Positions 1-9,041 are shown, numbered from the stretch's first letter. The stretch: 64,000 bases of DNA from Syntrophorhabdus sp. (GCA_020724025.1 DYHU01000001.1:7117-71116), one strand, 5' to 3'. Translations and numbers: made by a program. Notes: generated from the sequence alone by a model not told the origin.

Positions 1-1
1 G

Positions 2-376
2 CTCTCGCAGGAGAAGGCCCTTGAAGAGGCGATCAAACCGGTTCGCCAGTTCATGTTCAAACAGACCAGAGAGAAGGACCTGGCCCTGTTCATCGGCCTG
101 TCGAAGATTCCAAAACCGAGAAATACGGAAGATATCCCAACCACCGTGCTCCTTCCGGCTTTTATGATCAGCGAGTTGAAGACGGCTTTCCAGATGGGAT
201 TTGTCCTCTTTCTTCCCTTTCTGGTCATCGATATGGTTGTCTCGAGCATCCTGTTGTCCATGGGGATGATAATGCTTCCGCCCGTGATGATCTCGTTGCC
301 TTTCAAGGTCCTGCTCTTCGTACTGGTCGACGGGTGGCATCTCATCGTGGGTTCGATGGTAAAGAGTTTTTATTGA
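2..376 (+). CDS. fliP: Flagellar export gate protein FliP, C-terminal part
   Basis: The frame is open from the left edge, so the gene starts outside the window and about 124 C-terminal residues are visible. FliP is a membrane component of the flagellar type III export gate with FliQ and FliR. The visible part has the family's conserved segment [18 protein letters not shown], a hydrophobic pair of segments ([22 protein letters not shown]) and the usual ending [11 protein letters not shown]. FliQ and FliR follow directly in the standard fliPQR order. The product is likely complete at the C-terminus. Confidence 0.96.
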   Translation, partial: LSQEKALEEAIKPVRQFMFKQTREKDLALFIGLSKIPKPRNTEDIPTTVLLPAFMISELKTAFQMGFVLFLPFLVIDMVVSSILLSMGMIMLPPVMISLPFKVLLFVLVDGWHLIVGSMVKSFY

Positions 377-440
377 ATGCCTATAATGCTTATGATGATG
401 GAATATGTTTTTCAGTGTTTTTTCATTTGGAGAAGAGAAG

Positions 441-710
441 ATGAATCCTGAACTTGTGGTGCGCATTGCAAAAGAGGCGATCGAAATTACCCTCTACCTC
501 TCCCTGCCGATCATGGGGGTGGGACTGGTCGTGGGATTCATCATCAGCCTTTTTCAGGCGGTCACCCAGATACAGGAGGTTACGCTCACCCTTGTCCCGA
601 AGATCGTCGCCGTCCTGCTCAGCCTGCTCTTTCTCATGCCCTGGATGTTGCAGAAGATGATTTATTATACGGAACAGTTGCTGATTCAGTTGCCCGGATT
701 TGCGCGATGA
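441..710 (+). CDS. fliQ: Flagellar export gate protein FliQ
   Basis: An 89-residue protein with two hydrophobic helices (about residues 14-40 and 50-75), the normal size for FliQ, a small subunit of the export gate. The core segment with SLFQAVTQIQEVTL is characteristic of the family. The frame is open from an upstream start at 405, but the ATG at 441 follows GGAGAAG at a good distance and gives the family's usual N-terminus (MNPELVVRIAKEA). It lies between fliP and fliR. Confidence 0.95.
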   Translation: MNPELVVRIAKEAIEITLYLSLPIMGVGLVVGFIISLFQAVTQIQEVTLTLVPKIVAVLLSLLFLMPWMLQKMIYYTEQLLIQLPGFAR

Positions 711-725
711 GAGGAAGCGGCTTCG

Positions 726-1517
726 ATGGTCAATGATTTTTCCCAGTGGACGTTGCCCATGTTTCAAACCTGGCTCCTCATCCTGATGCGGGTTGCGCCG
801 GTCGTCTTTATGATGCCCCTGTTTTATTCCCGCAACATTCCCAACAGGGTGAAGGCCGGATTGACCCTGATCATCAGCCTGGTGCTTCTGCCCACGGTCA
901 AGATCGAGGTGGGGCTATTCCCGTCCGAGCCATTGGGCTTCGGTTTCTTCGCACTCTCCGAATTGATGATCGGGTTTCTTCTGGGTTTCTCGGTCCGTCT
1001 GATCTTTGCCGGCCTCCAACTGGCAGGTGAACTGGCAGGTTTCCAGATGGGGTTCGGAATGGCGAGGGTGATGGACCCCCAGTCAGGCAGCGAATCGACC
1101 GTGGTGACCGAATTCTATTACCTTATCGGACTCCTTCTCTTTTTGGCGGTGGACGGGCATCACTGGTTTTTCAAGGCCCTCGCACAGAGTTTTCATCTCC
1201 TCGCTCCGGGAGAGTTTCAACCCCGGGAGGGACTGGTTCAGCTCTTCATCCGTCTATCGGGAAGGATGTTTGTGCTGGCGATTAAGATCGTGGCGCCTAT
1301 TCTGGCCATCATGATGCTGGTGCAGATTACGTTGGGCATCATTGCGAGGATGATCCCCCAGGTGAACCTGTTGATGAGCAGTTTTCCGGTGACGATCAGC
1401 CTGGGGCTGATCTTTCTGGGGCTTTCGATGGAGATGTTCTGGCCCGCTCTCAAGGACCTGATGGATGAATCGGGAAGGGGATTGGTGACCACCCTGTTGC
1501 CCCTGATGAAGAGATAA
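726..1517 (+). CDS. fliR: Flagellar export gate protein FliR
   Basis: A 263-residue polytopic membrane protein, the usual FliR length, with at least six hydrophobic segments. Family features include the N-terminal FQTWLLILMRVAPVVFMMPL, the central GFQMGFGMARVMDPQSG and the C-terminal stretch around GIIARMIPQVNLLMSSFPV. FliR completes the FliPQR export pore. It begins 15 bp after fliQ. A 219 bp spacer holding a long imperfect hairpin separates it from flhB, which is often adjacent or fused to fliR. Confidence 0.95.
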   Translation: MVNDFSQWTLPMFQTWLLILMRVAPVVFMMPLFYSRNIPNRVKAGLTLIISLVLLPTVKIEVGLFPSEPLGFGFFALSELMIGFLLGFSVRLIFAGLQLAGELAGFQMGFGMARVMDPQSGSESTVVTEFYYLIGLLLFLAVDGHHWFFKALAQSFHLLAPGEFQPREGLVQLFIRLSGRMFVLAIKIVAPILAIMMLVQITLGIIARMIPQVNLLMSSFPVTISLGLIFLGLSMEMFWPALKDLMDESGRGLVTTLLPLMKR

Positions 1518-1527
1518 CTCAATGTTG

Positions 1528-1704
1528 AAAAAAGAGGGCTATTGGGTGTGCTTCAAAACCTTTACCAAGCGGTCATTTATTATGTTTTATGGGTAACCGA
1601 TGATATCGCTTATTGGGACTTTTGAAATTTGCTTGGAATCGCATGGCCAAACGCTAAAAGGTTTCCGCTGTAAAGCTTTTTCAGCACATCCAACAGCCCT
1701 CTTT
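1528..1704. repeat. Long imperfect hairpin element between fliR and flhB
   Basis: The left arm at about 1528-1557 and the right arm at about 1676-1704 are imperfect reverse complements: GAGGGCTATTGGGTGTGCT against AGCACATCCAACAGCCCTC. Pairing partly continues inward (AAACCTTTACCAAGCG against CGCTAAAAGGTTT). The whole spacer could fold into one long stem. It has no coding frame and looks like a MITE-like remnant or a large RNA hairpin inside the operon. Only one copy was seen here. Confidence 0.6.
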
Positions 1705-1736
1705 GGGACTGATTTTATGTAATGGGTTAAGGAACG

Positions 1737-2804
1737 ATGGCAGAAGAGTCTTTTTCCGAACGAACCGAACAGGCCACGCCGAAAAGGCGGGAAGAGGCGA
1801 GAAGAAAAGGCCAGGTGGCAAAGAGCCGGGAGATTCCTTCGATCTTTGTCCTGATGGGAGGAGCCTCGATCCTGTTTCTATTCGGTTCTTACCTCTATCG
1901 ACAGCTCTCCGATCTGATGATCCGATCCTTTAAACAGGTTGGGGCCCGGTCTTTTTCTCTCGAGACGGTTCAGATCCTCAATGTGGAACTGATTCATTCC
2001 CTCCTTCTGATTCTCTCTCCGATTCTCATGACAGTGTTGGTCCTGTCGGTCCTCAGCCATTATGTTCAGAGCGGGACATTGTTGGCGGCAGAGGCCCTGA
2101 AATGGGACTGGTCCAAACTCAATCTCATCAAGGGTTTGAGAAGACTCTTATCCAAACAATCCCTGGCGGAATTGTTAAAATCGATCCTCAAATTCGTGAT
2201 CGTCGGCGGGGTCGCTTATGTCACGATTAAAAAGGAATTGCCCCGCCTTTCCCTTCTGATGGATCAGGAGCCGGAGGCCATTCTGAAATATGTCCGCTCC
2301 ATCTCATGGGACCTCCTGCTTCGGACCGGGATGGTGATGATTGTTCTTGCGGGCCTGGATTATCTTTTCCAGCGCTGGACTTATGAAAAGAGTCTCCGGA
2401 TGACCAAACAGGAGGTGAAGGAGGAGTTCAAACAGACCGAGGGAGATCCGATTGCCAAATCGAGAATACGAAGCCTCCAGCGTCAGATGGCCAGGAGGCG
2501 GATGATGGCAGAGGTTCCAAAGGCGGATGTGATCATCACCAACCCCACCCACCTGGCCGTGGCCATCTTCTACCAGATGAAGAAGATGGAAGCGCCCAAG
2601 GTGGCGGCCAAGGGCTCCGGCTATATCGCAGAGAAGATCATCGAGATCGCCCGGAATCATCATATCCCCGTTATCGAAAACAGATCCTTAGCCCGGATCC
2701 TCTACAAGACCGTGGAGGTAGGCCAGATGATTCCATCCGGCTTCTATCATGCGGTGGCTGATATTCTGGCCTATGTCTACCGGATGAAGAACAGGACATT
2801 GTAA
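1737..2804 (+). CDS. flhB: Flagellar export switch protein FlhB
   Basis: A 355-residue protein with the FlhB N-terminus (SEERTEQATPKRREEARRKG), four hydrophobic segments in residues 30-215, and a cytoplasmic domain with the autocleavage motif NPTH at residues 269-272. FlhB switches export specificity from rod/hook to filament substrates after self-cleavage between Asn and Pro. The next gene, flhA, begins 4 bp downstream, as in many flagellar operons. The ATG at 1737 is preceded by TTAAGGAACG. Confidence 0.97.
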   Translation: MAEESFSERTEQATPKRREEARRKGQVAKSREIPSIFVLMGGASILFLFGSYLYRQLSDLMIRSFKQVGARSFSLETVQILNVELIHSLLLILSPILMTVLVLSVLSHYVQSGTLLAAEALKWDWSKLNLIKGLRRLLSKQSLAELLKSILKFVIVGGVAYVTIKKELPRLSLLMDQEPEAILKYVRSISWDLLLRTGMVMIVLAGLDYLFQRWTYEKSLRMTKQEVKEEFKQTEGDPIAKSRIRSLQRQMARRRMMAEVPKADVIITNPTHLAVAIFYQMKKMEAPKVAAKGSGYIAEKIIEIARNHHIPVIENRSLARILYKTVEVGQMIPSGFYHAVADILAYVYRMKNRTL

Positions 2805-2808
2805 AAAA

Positions 2809-4905
2809 ATGAGCGAGAAGACAGCCTCTTCCCTACCCTTCCCCGTCAGCGAACACAGGATTCATCAGGCGGACCTCTATCTGGCCGCAGGGGTCGTCTC
2901 CATCCTGTTAGTGATGATCCTTCCCCTTCCTGCTTTTCTGCTGGATATTCTTCTTTCTGTGAGCATCACCTTCTCCCTGATCATTCTGTTGACCTCCCTC
3001 TACATTAAGACCCCGCTCGAATTTTCGACCTTTCCTTCTCTCCTTCTGGTGACCACATTGTTCAGGCTTTCCCTCAATATTGCCACTACCCGTCTGATCC
3101 TGCTCCGTGGAAATGAAGGGACGGCCGCGGCCGGTCATGTGATCAAATCCTTCGGCCACTTTGTCATCGGCGGAAACTATTTCGTGGGTTTCATCCTCTT
3201 CATCATTCTGGTCATCATCAATTTTATCGTCATCACGAAAGGAAGCGGCCGGATTGCGGAGGTGGCCGCCCGGTTCACCCTCGATGCGATGCCCGGAAAA
3301 CAGATGAGCATCGATGCAGACCTCAATGCCGGCATGATCGACGAAAAAGAGGCGCGCAGGAGAAGGTCCCTGATCGCCCGGGAAGCCGATTTTTACGGGG
3401 CCATGGACGGAGCCAGCAAGTTTGTCAGAGGAGAGGCGGTCGCCGGGCTGCTCATCATGCTCATCAATATCGTGGGGGGATTCATCGTCGGCGTCATTCA
3501 GTACAAAATGGCATTTCTCTCGGCAGCTCAAACCTTCACCACTCTGACGATCGGAGACGGACTGGTCTCACAGATTCCGGCGTTGATGATCTCCACAGCG
3601 GCAGGCATCATCGTCAGCCGGGCGGCCTCCGAGCACAACATGGGAAAGGAACTGGGCAACCAGTTCAGACTTCACCCCCAGGCCATCAGCCTTTCGGCCG
3701 GCATTCTCTTCTTTTTGGGATTGATTCCCGGGCTTCCCCATATTCCCTTCATCGGCCTCTCTCTCGTCGTCGGTTTTCTGGGCTACTCCGTTTTTAAGGA
3801 ACAGAAACAGATGGAGAGGAAGCGGGCCGATGAGACGCAGAAGATGGCTTTACATCCTTCTCCGGAACAGGTGGAGTCATTCTTAAGCCTGGACCGGCTG
3901 GAGCTGGAGGTAGGATACGGATTAATCCCGATCGTCGATGAAGAGCAGAGCGGGGATCTGCTGGAGAGGATCCGTTCCATCCGGCGCCAGTTTGCAACGG
4001 AGATGGGAATTATCGTGCCCCCCCTCCGGGTCCGGGATAACCTCCAGTTGAAACCGGGAGAGTACAGGGTCCTCATCAAGGGGAATGAAGTGACGCGGGG
4101 AGAGATGATGCAAGGTTATGTCATGGCCCTCAACCCCGGCGAGGTAAAGAGAACGCTGGAAGGGATCGCAACCCAGGAGCCGGTCTTCGGGCTTCCGGCC
4201 ATATGGGTCCCTGAGAAGAGAAAGGATGAAGCCCAGTTTGCAGGATACACGGTGGTCGATATTTCCACGATCATCACCACCCATCTGACCGAAACCCTGC
4301 GATCCCACGCCGATGAACTCCTGGGGAGGCAGGATGTCCAGAAATTACTGGACCGGCTGGCCCAGCAATATCCGAAGGCGGTCGAAGAATTGACCCCTCA
4401 GCTTCTTCCTTTAGGGACGGTGCAGAAAGTCCTTCAAAATCTTTTAAAGGAACGCGTTCCCATTCGAGACTTTTTGACCATTGTGGAGACCCTGGCCGAT
4501 TACGGACCTCATACCAAAGATCCTGACATTCTGACCGAATATGTCCGCCAGAGGCTGGCCCGCTCCATCGTGAAACAATATGAAACTGCGGAAGGGGTTC
4601 TGCCCCTCATCACTCTCGATCAAAATATGGAGGATATGTTGAGAGATCGGATTCAAAAAGGGGAATACGGAGCGAACCTTTCTCTGGAGCCGAATCTGGC
4701 GCAGAAAATAGTGATGAACCTCCATCAGACCCTTGAACGAATGACGCACCTCAATTATCAACCTGTCATCCTCTGTTCCCCTGTGCTGAGGAGGCATTTG
4801 AAACATTTGCTCGATCGCATCCTTCCGCAGGTTGCGGTTCTATCCCATAGCGAATTGCCTCCTCAGACAAAGATTCAATCCATGGGGACGGTGACTATGT
4901 CATAA
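2809..4905 (+). CDS. flhA: Flagellar export apparatus protein FlhA
   Basis: A 698-residue protein of normal FlhA length. The N-terminal third is hydrophobic, with about eight membrane segments, and includes the FHIPEP-type signature region (RFTLDAMPGKQMSIDADLN followed by EADFYGAMDGASKFVRG). The C-terminal half is the soluble domain that docks chaperone-substrate complexes; FliS and FliT-like proteins are encoded later in the window. The start lies 4 bp after the flhB stop, so the two are probably translationally coupled. Confidence 0.97.
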   Translation: MSEKTASSLPFPVSEHRIHQADLYLAAGVVSILLVMILPLPAFLLDILLSVSITFSLIILLTSLYIKTPLEFSTFPSLLLVTTLFRLSLNIATTRLILLRGNEGTAAAGHVIKSFGHFVIGGNYFVGFILFIILVIINFIVITKGSGRIAEVAARFTLDAMPGKQMSIDADLNAGMIDEKEARRRRSLIAREADFYGAMDGASKFVRGEAVAGLLIMLINIVGGFIVGVIQYKMAFLSAAQTFTTLTIGDGLVSQIPALMISTAAGIIVSRAASEHNMGKELGNQFRLHPQAISLSAGILFFLGLIPGLPHIPFIGLSLVVGFLGYSVFKEQKQMERKRADETQKMALHPSPEQVESFLSLDRLELEVGYGLIPIVDEEQSGDLLERIRSIRRQFATEMGIIVPPLRVRDNLQLKPGEYRVLIKGNEVTRGEMMQGYVMALNPGEVKRTLEGIATQEPVFGLPAIWVPEKRKDEAQFAGYTVVDISTIITTHLTETLRSHADELLGRQDVQKLLDRLAQQYPKAVEELTPQLLPLGTVQKVLQNLLKERVPIRDFLTIVETLADYGPHTKDPDILTEYVRQRLARSIVKQYETAEGVLPLITLDQNMEDMLRDRIQKGEYGANLSLEPNLAQKIVMNLHQTLERMTHLNYQPVILCSPVLRRHLKHLLDRILPQVAVLSHSELPPQTKIQSMGTVTMS

Positions 4906-4929
4906 GAGGCGGGGGGAAGGAGCATTTTC

Positions 4930-5970
4930 ATGCAGATCAAACAGTATGTGGCAAAGGATATCCAGGAGGCATTGAAAAAGGTGAAGGAGGAGATGGGTCC
5001 GGAGGCGATCATCCTTTCAACGAAGAAGATCAGGAACACTCTTCAAGGGCCCGGGCTTTATTCACCTCCGAGAGTCGAAGTGATGGCCGCGGTCGATCGG
5101 CCTTCCCAATCTTCGTCAAAATTCTCCGGATGGAATCCATTGGCCTGGCCTGTCGGGACGGAGAAGGGGAGGGGGCCAAAGGAATCAGAAGAGGAACTCT
5201 TCATTCAAAAGATCCTCTCCGCAGGTCTATTCCCGGAGTTCGTCCAGGGGCTGGCCGAAGAGATCCGGGCCTTCCGAAAAGAGCCCTCAGCTAAAAATTT
5301 AACCGAGGCTTACCGGGGACTCCTCAGTTGGAGGCTGATGGAGAGTGTGGAGGTGACCGAACCCTCTTTTAAAGGGCCAAGGGTATGGTCCTTTATCGGG
5401 CCTACGGGGATCGGCAAGACGACCACCCTGGTCAAACTGGCCGCCCATTTCCGTTTGAAGGTGACGGACCGGATCACTCTGATCACGGCCGATACCTATC
5501 GCATCGGAGCGGTCGAACAGTTGAAGCAGTACGCTCAGATCCTGCGACTGCCCCTGGAGACGGCCTTCCATCCGGAAGAGCTCAGGCAGATCATCGAAAG
5601 AAACAGACACCAGGACCTCCTGCTCATCGATACCGCCGGAAGAAGCCCTCACCTTATGAAGCCAATCGAGGAATTAAGGGATTTCCTGACCGTCCATCCG
5701 AAGATCGAGAATCACCTCATTCTCAGCGCAACCACGAAGGATAGCGATCTGGAATGGATCGTCGAGCGGTTCCGTCTTCTCCCCATCTCCAGCTACATCT
5801 TTACCAAGATCGATGAGACCACACAGTATGTTCCTCTTTTCAACCAGTTGGTGCGCTTTAAAAGACCCCTCTCTTATCTGACCAAAGGCCAGAGCGTTCC
5901 GGAAGATATCGAACCGGCCACGAAGCCGAGGGTGGCCAATATGGTGCTTAGCAATATCACATGGAATTGA
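4930..5970 (+). CDS. flhF: Flagellar SRP-like GTPase FlhF
   Basis: A 346-residue protein with the FlhF N-terminus (QIKQYVAKDIQEALKKVKEE), a linker, and an SRP-type NG GTPase domain. The P-loop GPTGIGKT is at residues 157-164 and DTAGR at 234-238. FlhF sets the number and polar position of flagella together with FlhG, encoded 14 bp downstream. Its presence implies a polar or subpolar flagellum. RBS-like GGGGGAAGGAG precedes the ATG. Confidence 0.96.
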   Translation: MQIKQYVAKDIQEALKKVKEEMGPEAIILSTKKIRNTLQGPGLYSPPRVEVMAAVDRPSQSSSKFSGWNPLAWPVGTEKGRGPKESEEELFIQKILSAGLFPEFVQGLAEEIRAFRKEPSAKNLTEAYRGLLSWRLMESVEVTEPSFKGPRVWSFIGPTGIGKTTTLVKLAAHFRLKVTDRITLITADTYRIGAVEQLKQYAQILRLPLETAFHPEELRQIIERNRHQDLLLIDTAGRSPHLMKPIEELRDFLTVHPKIENHLILSATTKDSDLEWIVERFRLLPISSYIFTKIDETTQYVPLFNQLVRFKRPLSYLTKGQSVPEDIEPATKPRVANMVLSNITWN

Positions 5971-5984
5971 CGAGGTGAATTTGA

Positions 5985-6923
5985 ATGGACCAGGCAAAAG
6001 GATTACGAACGATGATGAATCAAACCCTTGAACAACAGGAGGGCTCTCCTCCTGTTTCCGGAGCCGGGGGGGATGAGGCCATGTTCCGCTGTCCGAGGGT
6101 GATTTCCGTCACCAGCGGAAAAGGAGGGGTTGGCAAGACGAATGTGGTGGTCAACCTGGCCCTCGCCTTTACCCGGCTGGGAAAGAAGGTTCTGGTGCTG
6201 GACGCAGATCTGGGGTTGGCCAATATCGATGTCCTGTTGGGGCTGGCTCCCCGATATACGGTCGAACATCTCTTCGGACGGGAAAAGAGTTTTCCGGAGA
6301 TCCTGATCGAGGGGCCGGGAGGAATGCGGATCATGCCCGCCAGCTCAGGGGTTTCCGGTCTGGTCGATCTCAACGAGGCACAGAAACTCTTCCTGCTGGA
6401 TGAGATCGACCTCATGGCTGAGAATATCGACGTCCTGCTCATCGATACCGGAGCGGGCATCTCTTCCAATGTCCTCTATTTCAATATGGCGGCTCAGGAG
6501 TCGATCGTCATCGCGACACCCGAGCCGACCTCGATGACGGACGCCTATGCCCTGATCAAGGTCTTATCGACCCGGTGTAAAAAGAAGGATTTTATGATGC
6601 TGGTCAATTTCGTTTCGGATGAGGAGGATGCGAAAGGGGTGTTTAAAAAGATCAGCAAGGTGGCCGACCATTTTCTGAAGAATCTGTCGATTGATTACCT
6701 GGGGTTCATCCCCTTTGACGAGAAACTTCCTCTGGCCGTCAGACAACAGAGACCCGTTCTCGAAATCTTTCCAAAGGCGCCTTCGAGCAGGCGTTTTGAG
6801 GATCTGGCCAGAGCGATCTTCGAGAGACCACCGAGATCCGTTGCCACCGGCGGGATCCAGTTTTTCTGGAAGAGGCTATTTCAATCCCAGGACGATCTGT
6901 GTCAGGAAAGGGGGATCGTTTGA
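5985..6923 (+). CDS. flhG: MinD-like ATPase FlhG (FleN)
   Basis: A 312-residue ParA/MinD family ATPase with the deviant Walker A motif SGKGGVGKT at residues 44-52 and DADLGLANID just after. The N-terminus MDQAKGLR matches the DQAxxLR motif known to stimulate the FlhF GTPase; this argues for the ATG at 5985 over the ATGs at 6012 and 6015. FlhG is the negative regulator of flagellar number. The end overlaps the fliA reading frame. Confidence 0.95.
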   Translation: MDQAKGLRTMMNQTLEQQEGSPPVSGAGGDEAMFRCPRVISVTSGKGGVGKTNVVVNLALAFTRLGKKVLVLDADLGLANIDVLLGLAPRYTVEHLFGREKSFPEILIEGPGGMRIMPASSGVSGLVDLNEAQKLFLLDEIDLMAENIDVLLIDTGAGISSNVLYFNMAAQESIVIATPEPTSMTDAYALIKVLSTRCKKKDFMMLVNFVSDEEDAKGVFKKISKVADHFLKNLSIDYLGFIPFDEKLPLAVRQQRPVLEIFPKAPSSRRFEDLARAIFERPPRSVATGGIQFFWKRLFQSQDDLCQERGIV

Positions 6924-7711
6924 AAGCAAAAGCTTTTTATCAACAGGTGAGTTTTCCGGCGGAGCGTCTTTCAACGGTCCGAAAGCCGAAGGCCCAGAAT
7001 CGCGACGAGTTGATCCTGCGATATGCCCCTTTGATCAAGTTTATTGCTCACCGGCTGGCCATGAGGCTTCCCTCTCATATCTCCATCGATGACCTGATCA
7101 GCGCCGGAGTGATCGGCCTGATGGATGCTTTAGCGAAATTCGACCCGGACAAGAAGGTGGAATTTAAAACCTATGCCGAATTCCGGATCCGTGGGGCGAT
7201 GCTCGACGAATTGAGATCCATGGATTGGGTGCCGCGGTCCGTAAGGCAGAAGGCCACCCAGATCGAGAGGGCGATCAACCAATTGGAGAAGAAGAAGGGA
7301 AGGTCGGTGGAGGATGAGGAGATCGCCTCTGAGATAGGCATCTCTCTGGATGCCTATTATGAGACGATGAAGAACCTTCACGGCCTCTCTCCTTTGGATA
7401 TGGAGGAGGCTCAGAAGAGGTTTCCCAGGCTCTCACTCGAAGATATTCTGGACTCCCTGGTCGATAGCGAGGAGAATGATCCCTTTCATCAATACAGCCT
7501 TAAGGAGTTGAAGAAGGTTCTGGCACGGGCAATCGATGAGCTCTCTTCGAAGGAGAAGATGGTCATCTCGCTCTATTACTATGAGGAACTGACATTGAAA
7601 GAGATCGGAGAGGCGCTCGATTTAACTGAGTCCAGAATCTGTCAGATTCATACGAAAGGGGTCTTAAAATTGAGAGCCCGGTTGAAACGCTATCTGGAGG
7701 ATGGTCTGTAA
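6899..7711 (+). CDS. fliA: Flagellar sigma factor sigma-28 (FliA)
   Basis: A sigma-70 family protein of the FliA type. It has region 2 (RYAPLIKFIAHRLAMRLP through RIRGAMLDELR), region 3 and a C-terminal region 4 helix-turn-helix (LTLKEIGEALDLTESRICQI). It directs late flagellar and chemotaxis promoters, five candidates of which are seen in this window. The coordinates use a GTG at 6899. A TTG at 6920, overlapping the flhG stop and preceded by AGGAAAGGGGG, is an equally good or better start (263 residues). Its antagonist FlgM is encoded at 19.4 kb. Confidence 0.95.
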   Translation: MSGKGDRLKAKAFYQQVSFPAERLSTVRKPKAQNRDELILRYAPLIKFIAHRLAMRLPSHISIDDLISAGVIGLMDALAKFDPDKKVEFKTYAEFRIRGAMLDELRSMDWVPRSVRQKATQIERAINQLEKKKGRSVEDEEIASEIGISLDAYYETMKNLHGLSPLDMEEAQKRFPRLSLEDILDSLVDSEENDPFHQYSLKELKKVLARAIDELSSKEKMVISLYYYEELTLKEIGEALDLTESRICQIHTKGVLKLRARLKRYLEDGL

Positions 7712-7818
7712 ACCCCGTTAGAAAGGTGGGGTTTTGACCCTGCCTTTAATAAGGAGCTGATGTTTTTTATTTATTTATAGCATCCCACGGCTTAAATGCC
7801 GGGGCTTTCTAACGGGGT
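7712..7818. repeat. Palindromic element with perfect 14 bp ends
   Basis: ACCCCGTTAGAAAG at 7712-7725 is the exact reverse complement of CTTTCTAACGGGGT at 7805-7818. The interior is AT-rich and non-coding. The element begins one base after the fliA stop. It could act as an RNA hairpin separating fliA from cheY, or be a MITE-like insertion. No U-run follows the right arm, so it is not a typical intrinsic terminator. Confidence 0.7.
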
Positions 7819-7862
7819 AAAGGGCTCTCACAGTGAAGATTTCATATTAAAGGAGAAGAAAG

Positions 7863-8246
7863 ATGCCGGATTTAAAGATGAACATTTTGGTGGTGGATGA
7901 TTTTTCGACCATGAGGAGGATCATCAAAAACATTCTCAGGCAACTCGGATATCTCAATATCCACGAAGCCGAAGACGGGACAGCCGCCCTGGATGTCCTG
8001 AGAAGAGAGAAGATCCACTTCGTCATCTCGGATTGGAATATGCCACAAATGACCGGCCTGGAGCTATTAAAAGCCGTCCGGACCAGCGAGGAATGGAAGG
8101 ATTTGCCGTTTCTCATGGTCACGGCGGAAGGGCAGAAGGAGCATGTCATTGAGGCGGTGAAGTACCGCGTGAGCAATTATATCGTCAAACCCTTCACCGC
8201 CGAAACCCTGACCGAGAAGATGAATAAGATCTTTGAAGGGAAGTAA
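7863..8246 (+). CDS. cheY: Chemotaxis response regulator CheY
   Basis: A 127-residue single receiver domain. The acidic pair is D12/D13, the phosphorylation site is D57 (SDWNMP), with T87 and K109, all at the same positions as in E. coli CheY; W58 is also shared. CheY-P binds the flagellar switch to change rotation. An AAAGGAGAAG ribosome binding site precedes the ATG. It lies in the flagellar operon far from cheA (44.8 kb), as is common in deltaproteobacteria. Confidence 0.95.
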   Translation: MPDLKMNILVVDDFSTMRRIIKNILRQLGYLNIHEAEDGTAALDVLRREKIHFVISDWNMPQMTGLELLKAVRTSEEWKDLPFLMVTAEGQKEHVIEAVKYRVSNYIVKPFTAETLTEKMNKIFEGK

Positions 8247-8252
8247 CCCCCG

Positions 8253-8471
8253 ATGGCTGATGAGATCGGAATCTCGGCGAAACTCGACGGTCTCCTTCCG
8301 GCGGATAAAATGAAAGATTCCGGAGGGAAGGTCCCGGGCCAGGAGATCCTCCTGCGGAAGAGAAAGAAAGGGCGGGGTGAGAAACCTCCGGCCGATACGG
8401 ATCAGGAGAAAGAAATCCTTGATGAGGAAAGGGATCCGGCTTCAGGAAAGATCCTGGACATTGTCATCTGA
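8253..8471 (+). CDS. Small charged protein of unknown function
   Basis: A 72-residue, very hydrophilic Lys/Glu/Asp-rich protein beginning 6 bp after cheY. It has no membrane segment, cysteine or recognisable motif. The only hydrophobic part is the C-terminal tail GKILDIVI. I do not recognise the family. Tight spacing in the operon supports a real gene; disorder with a short C-terminal interaction tail is an inference. Confidence 0.6.
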   Translation: MADEIGISAKLDGLLPADKMKDSGGKVPGQEILLRKRKKGRGEKPPADTDQEKEILDEERDPASGKILDIVI

Positions 8472-8513
8472 CCTAACATCCCCTAACAGCCACGGGAAAT
8501 GAGGAGGAGAAGA

Positions 8514-9014
8514 ATGGAGACAGGCACGATTGGCTTCTTAAACGTAACGGGTTTAGAGGCGGGGTTGATCCTTTTGACGGGGAGCGTCCTTCTTTCGCTC
8601 ATCATCATGGTCGCCTATTTCAGGCAGGTGATGGCCTTTCTCAGGGGCCCGAGACCGGTTTATAAGAATTCCGATCAAATCAGGGAATGGGTTGAAGAAT
8701 CGGAAATCGTCTATGAGAAGCTTTCAAAGACCCTTGAAGAAAGGAAAGAGATTGCGAACAGATTGATCGCACAACTCGATGTAAAAATCGAGACGCTCCG
8801 TTCCATGATGGCGGGGATGGATCGAGAAATGGTTCCGATTGCCGAGGAGATCACCGGTAAGGAACAGGAAGTCGAGGTCATGGAGATGGCTGAGGGAGGC
8901 CGGGATTTTTCAGAGATTGCCGGGCAGACCGGGCTTTCCATCGGAGAAGTCCAGCTCATCATGAATTTAGGGACACTTCCCAATTTTTCGCATAAGACAA
9001 TTTCCCAAAGATAA
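8514..9014 (+). CDS. Membrane-anchored coiled-coil protein, unknown function
   Basis: A 166-residue protein with one N-terminal membrane helix (about residues 14-37), a long charged coiled coil (about 55-120) and a C-terminal helix-turn-helix-like segment (DFSEIAGQTGLSIGEVQLIMNL). Proteins with this layout are common beside cheY/fliK in deltaproteobacterial flagellar operons, but I cannot name a function. An in-frame ATG exists at 8499; the ATG at 8514 has GAGGAGAAG in front and is preferred. The last 15 residues (LGTLPNFSHKTISQR) are encoded by a palindromic repeat, so the original C-terminus may have been replaced. Confidence 0.75.
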   Translation: METGTIGFLNVTGLEAGLILLTGSVLLSLIIMVAYFRQVMAFLRGPRPVYKNSDQIREWVEESEIVYEKLSKTLEERKEIANRLIAQLDVKIETLRSMMAGMDREMVPIAEEITGKEQEVEVMEMAEGGRDFSEIAGQTGLSIGEVQLIMNLGTLPNFSHKTISQR

Positions 9015-9032
9015 AAATTGGGAAGTGTCCCT
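8969..9032. repeat. Palindromic repeat, GGGACACTTCCC family, copy 1
   Basis: AGGGACACTTCCCAATTTTT at 8969-8988 is a perfect 20 bp reverse complement of 9013-9032, with a 24 bp loop. A second copy is at 59038-59102. This copy overlaps the end of the preceding gene, supplying its last codons and stop, and reaches 9 bp before the next ATG. It resembles REP/BIME-type elements; mobilisation by a transposase encoded elsewhere is an inference. Confidence 0.85.
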
Positions 9033-9041
9033 GTCTTTCTT

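Noticed and set aside
2908..3531. Long minus-strand open frame (207 codons) opposite flhA
   Set aside because: Its composition is the mirror of the flhA codons, with no ribosome site or recognisable protein; a shadow frame. The same applies to other antisense frames such as 29855-30772, 28697-29494, 60150-60911 and 51479-52222.
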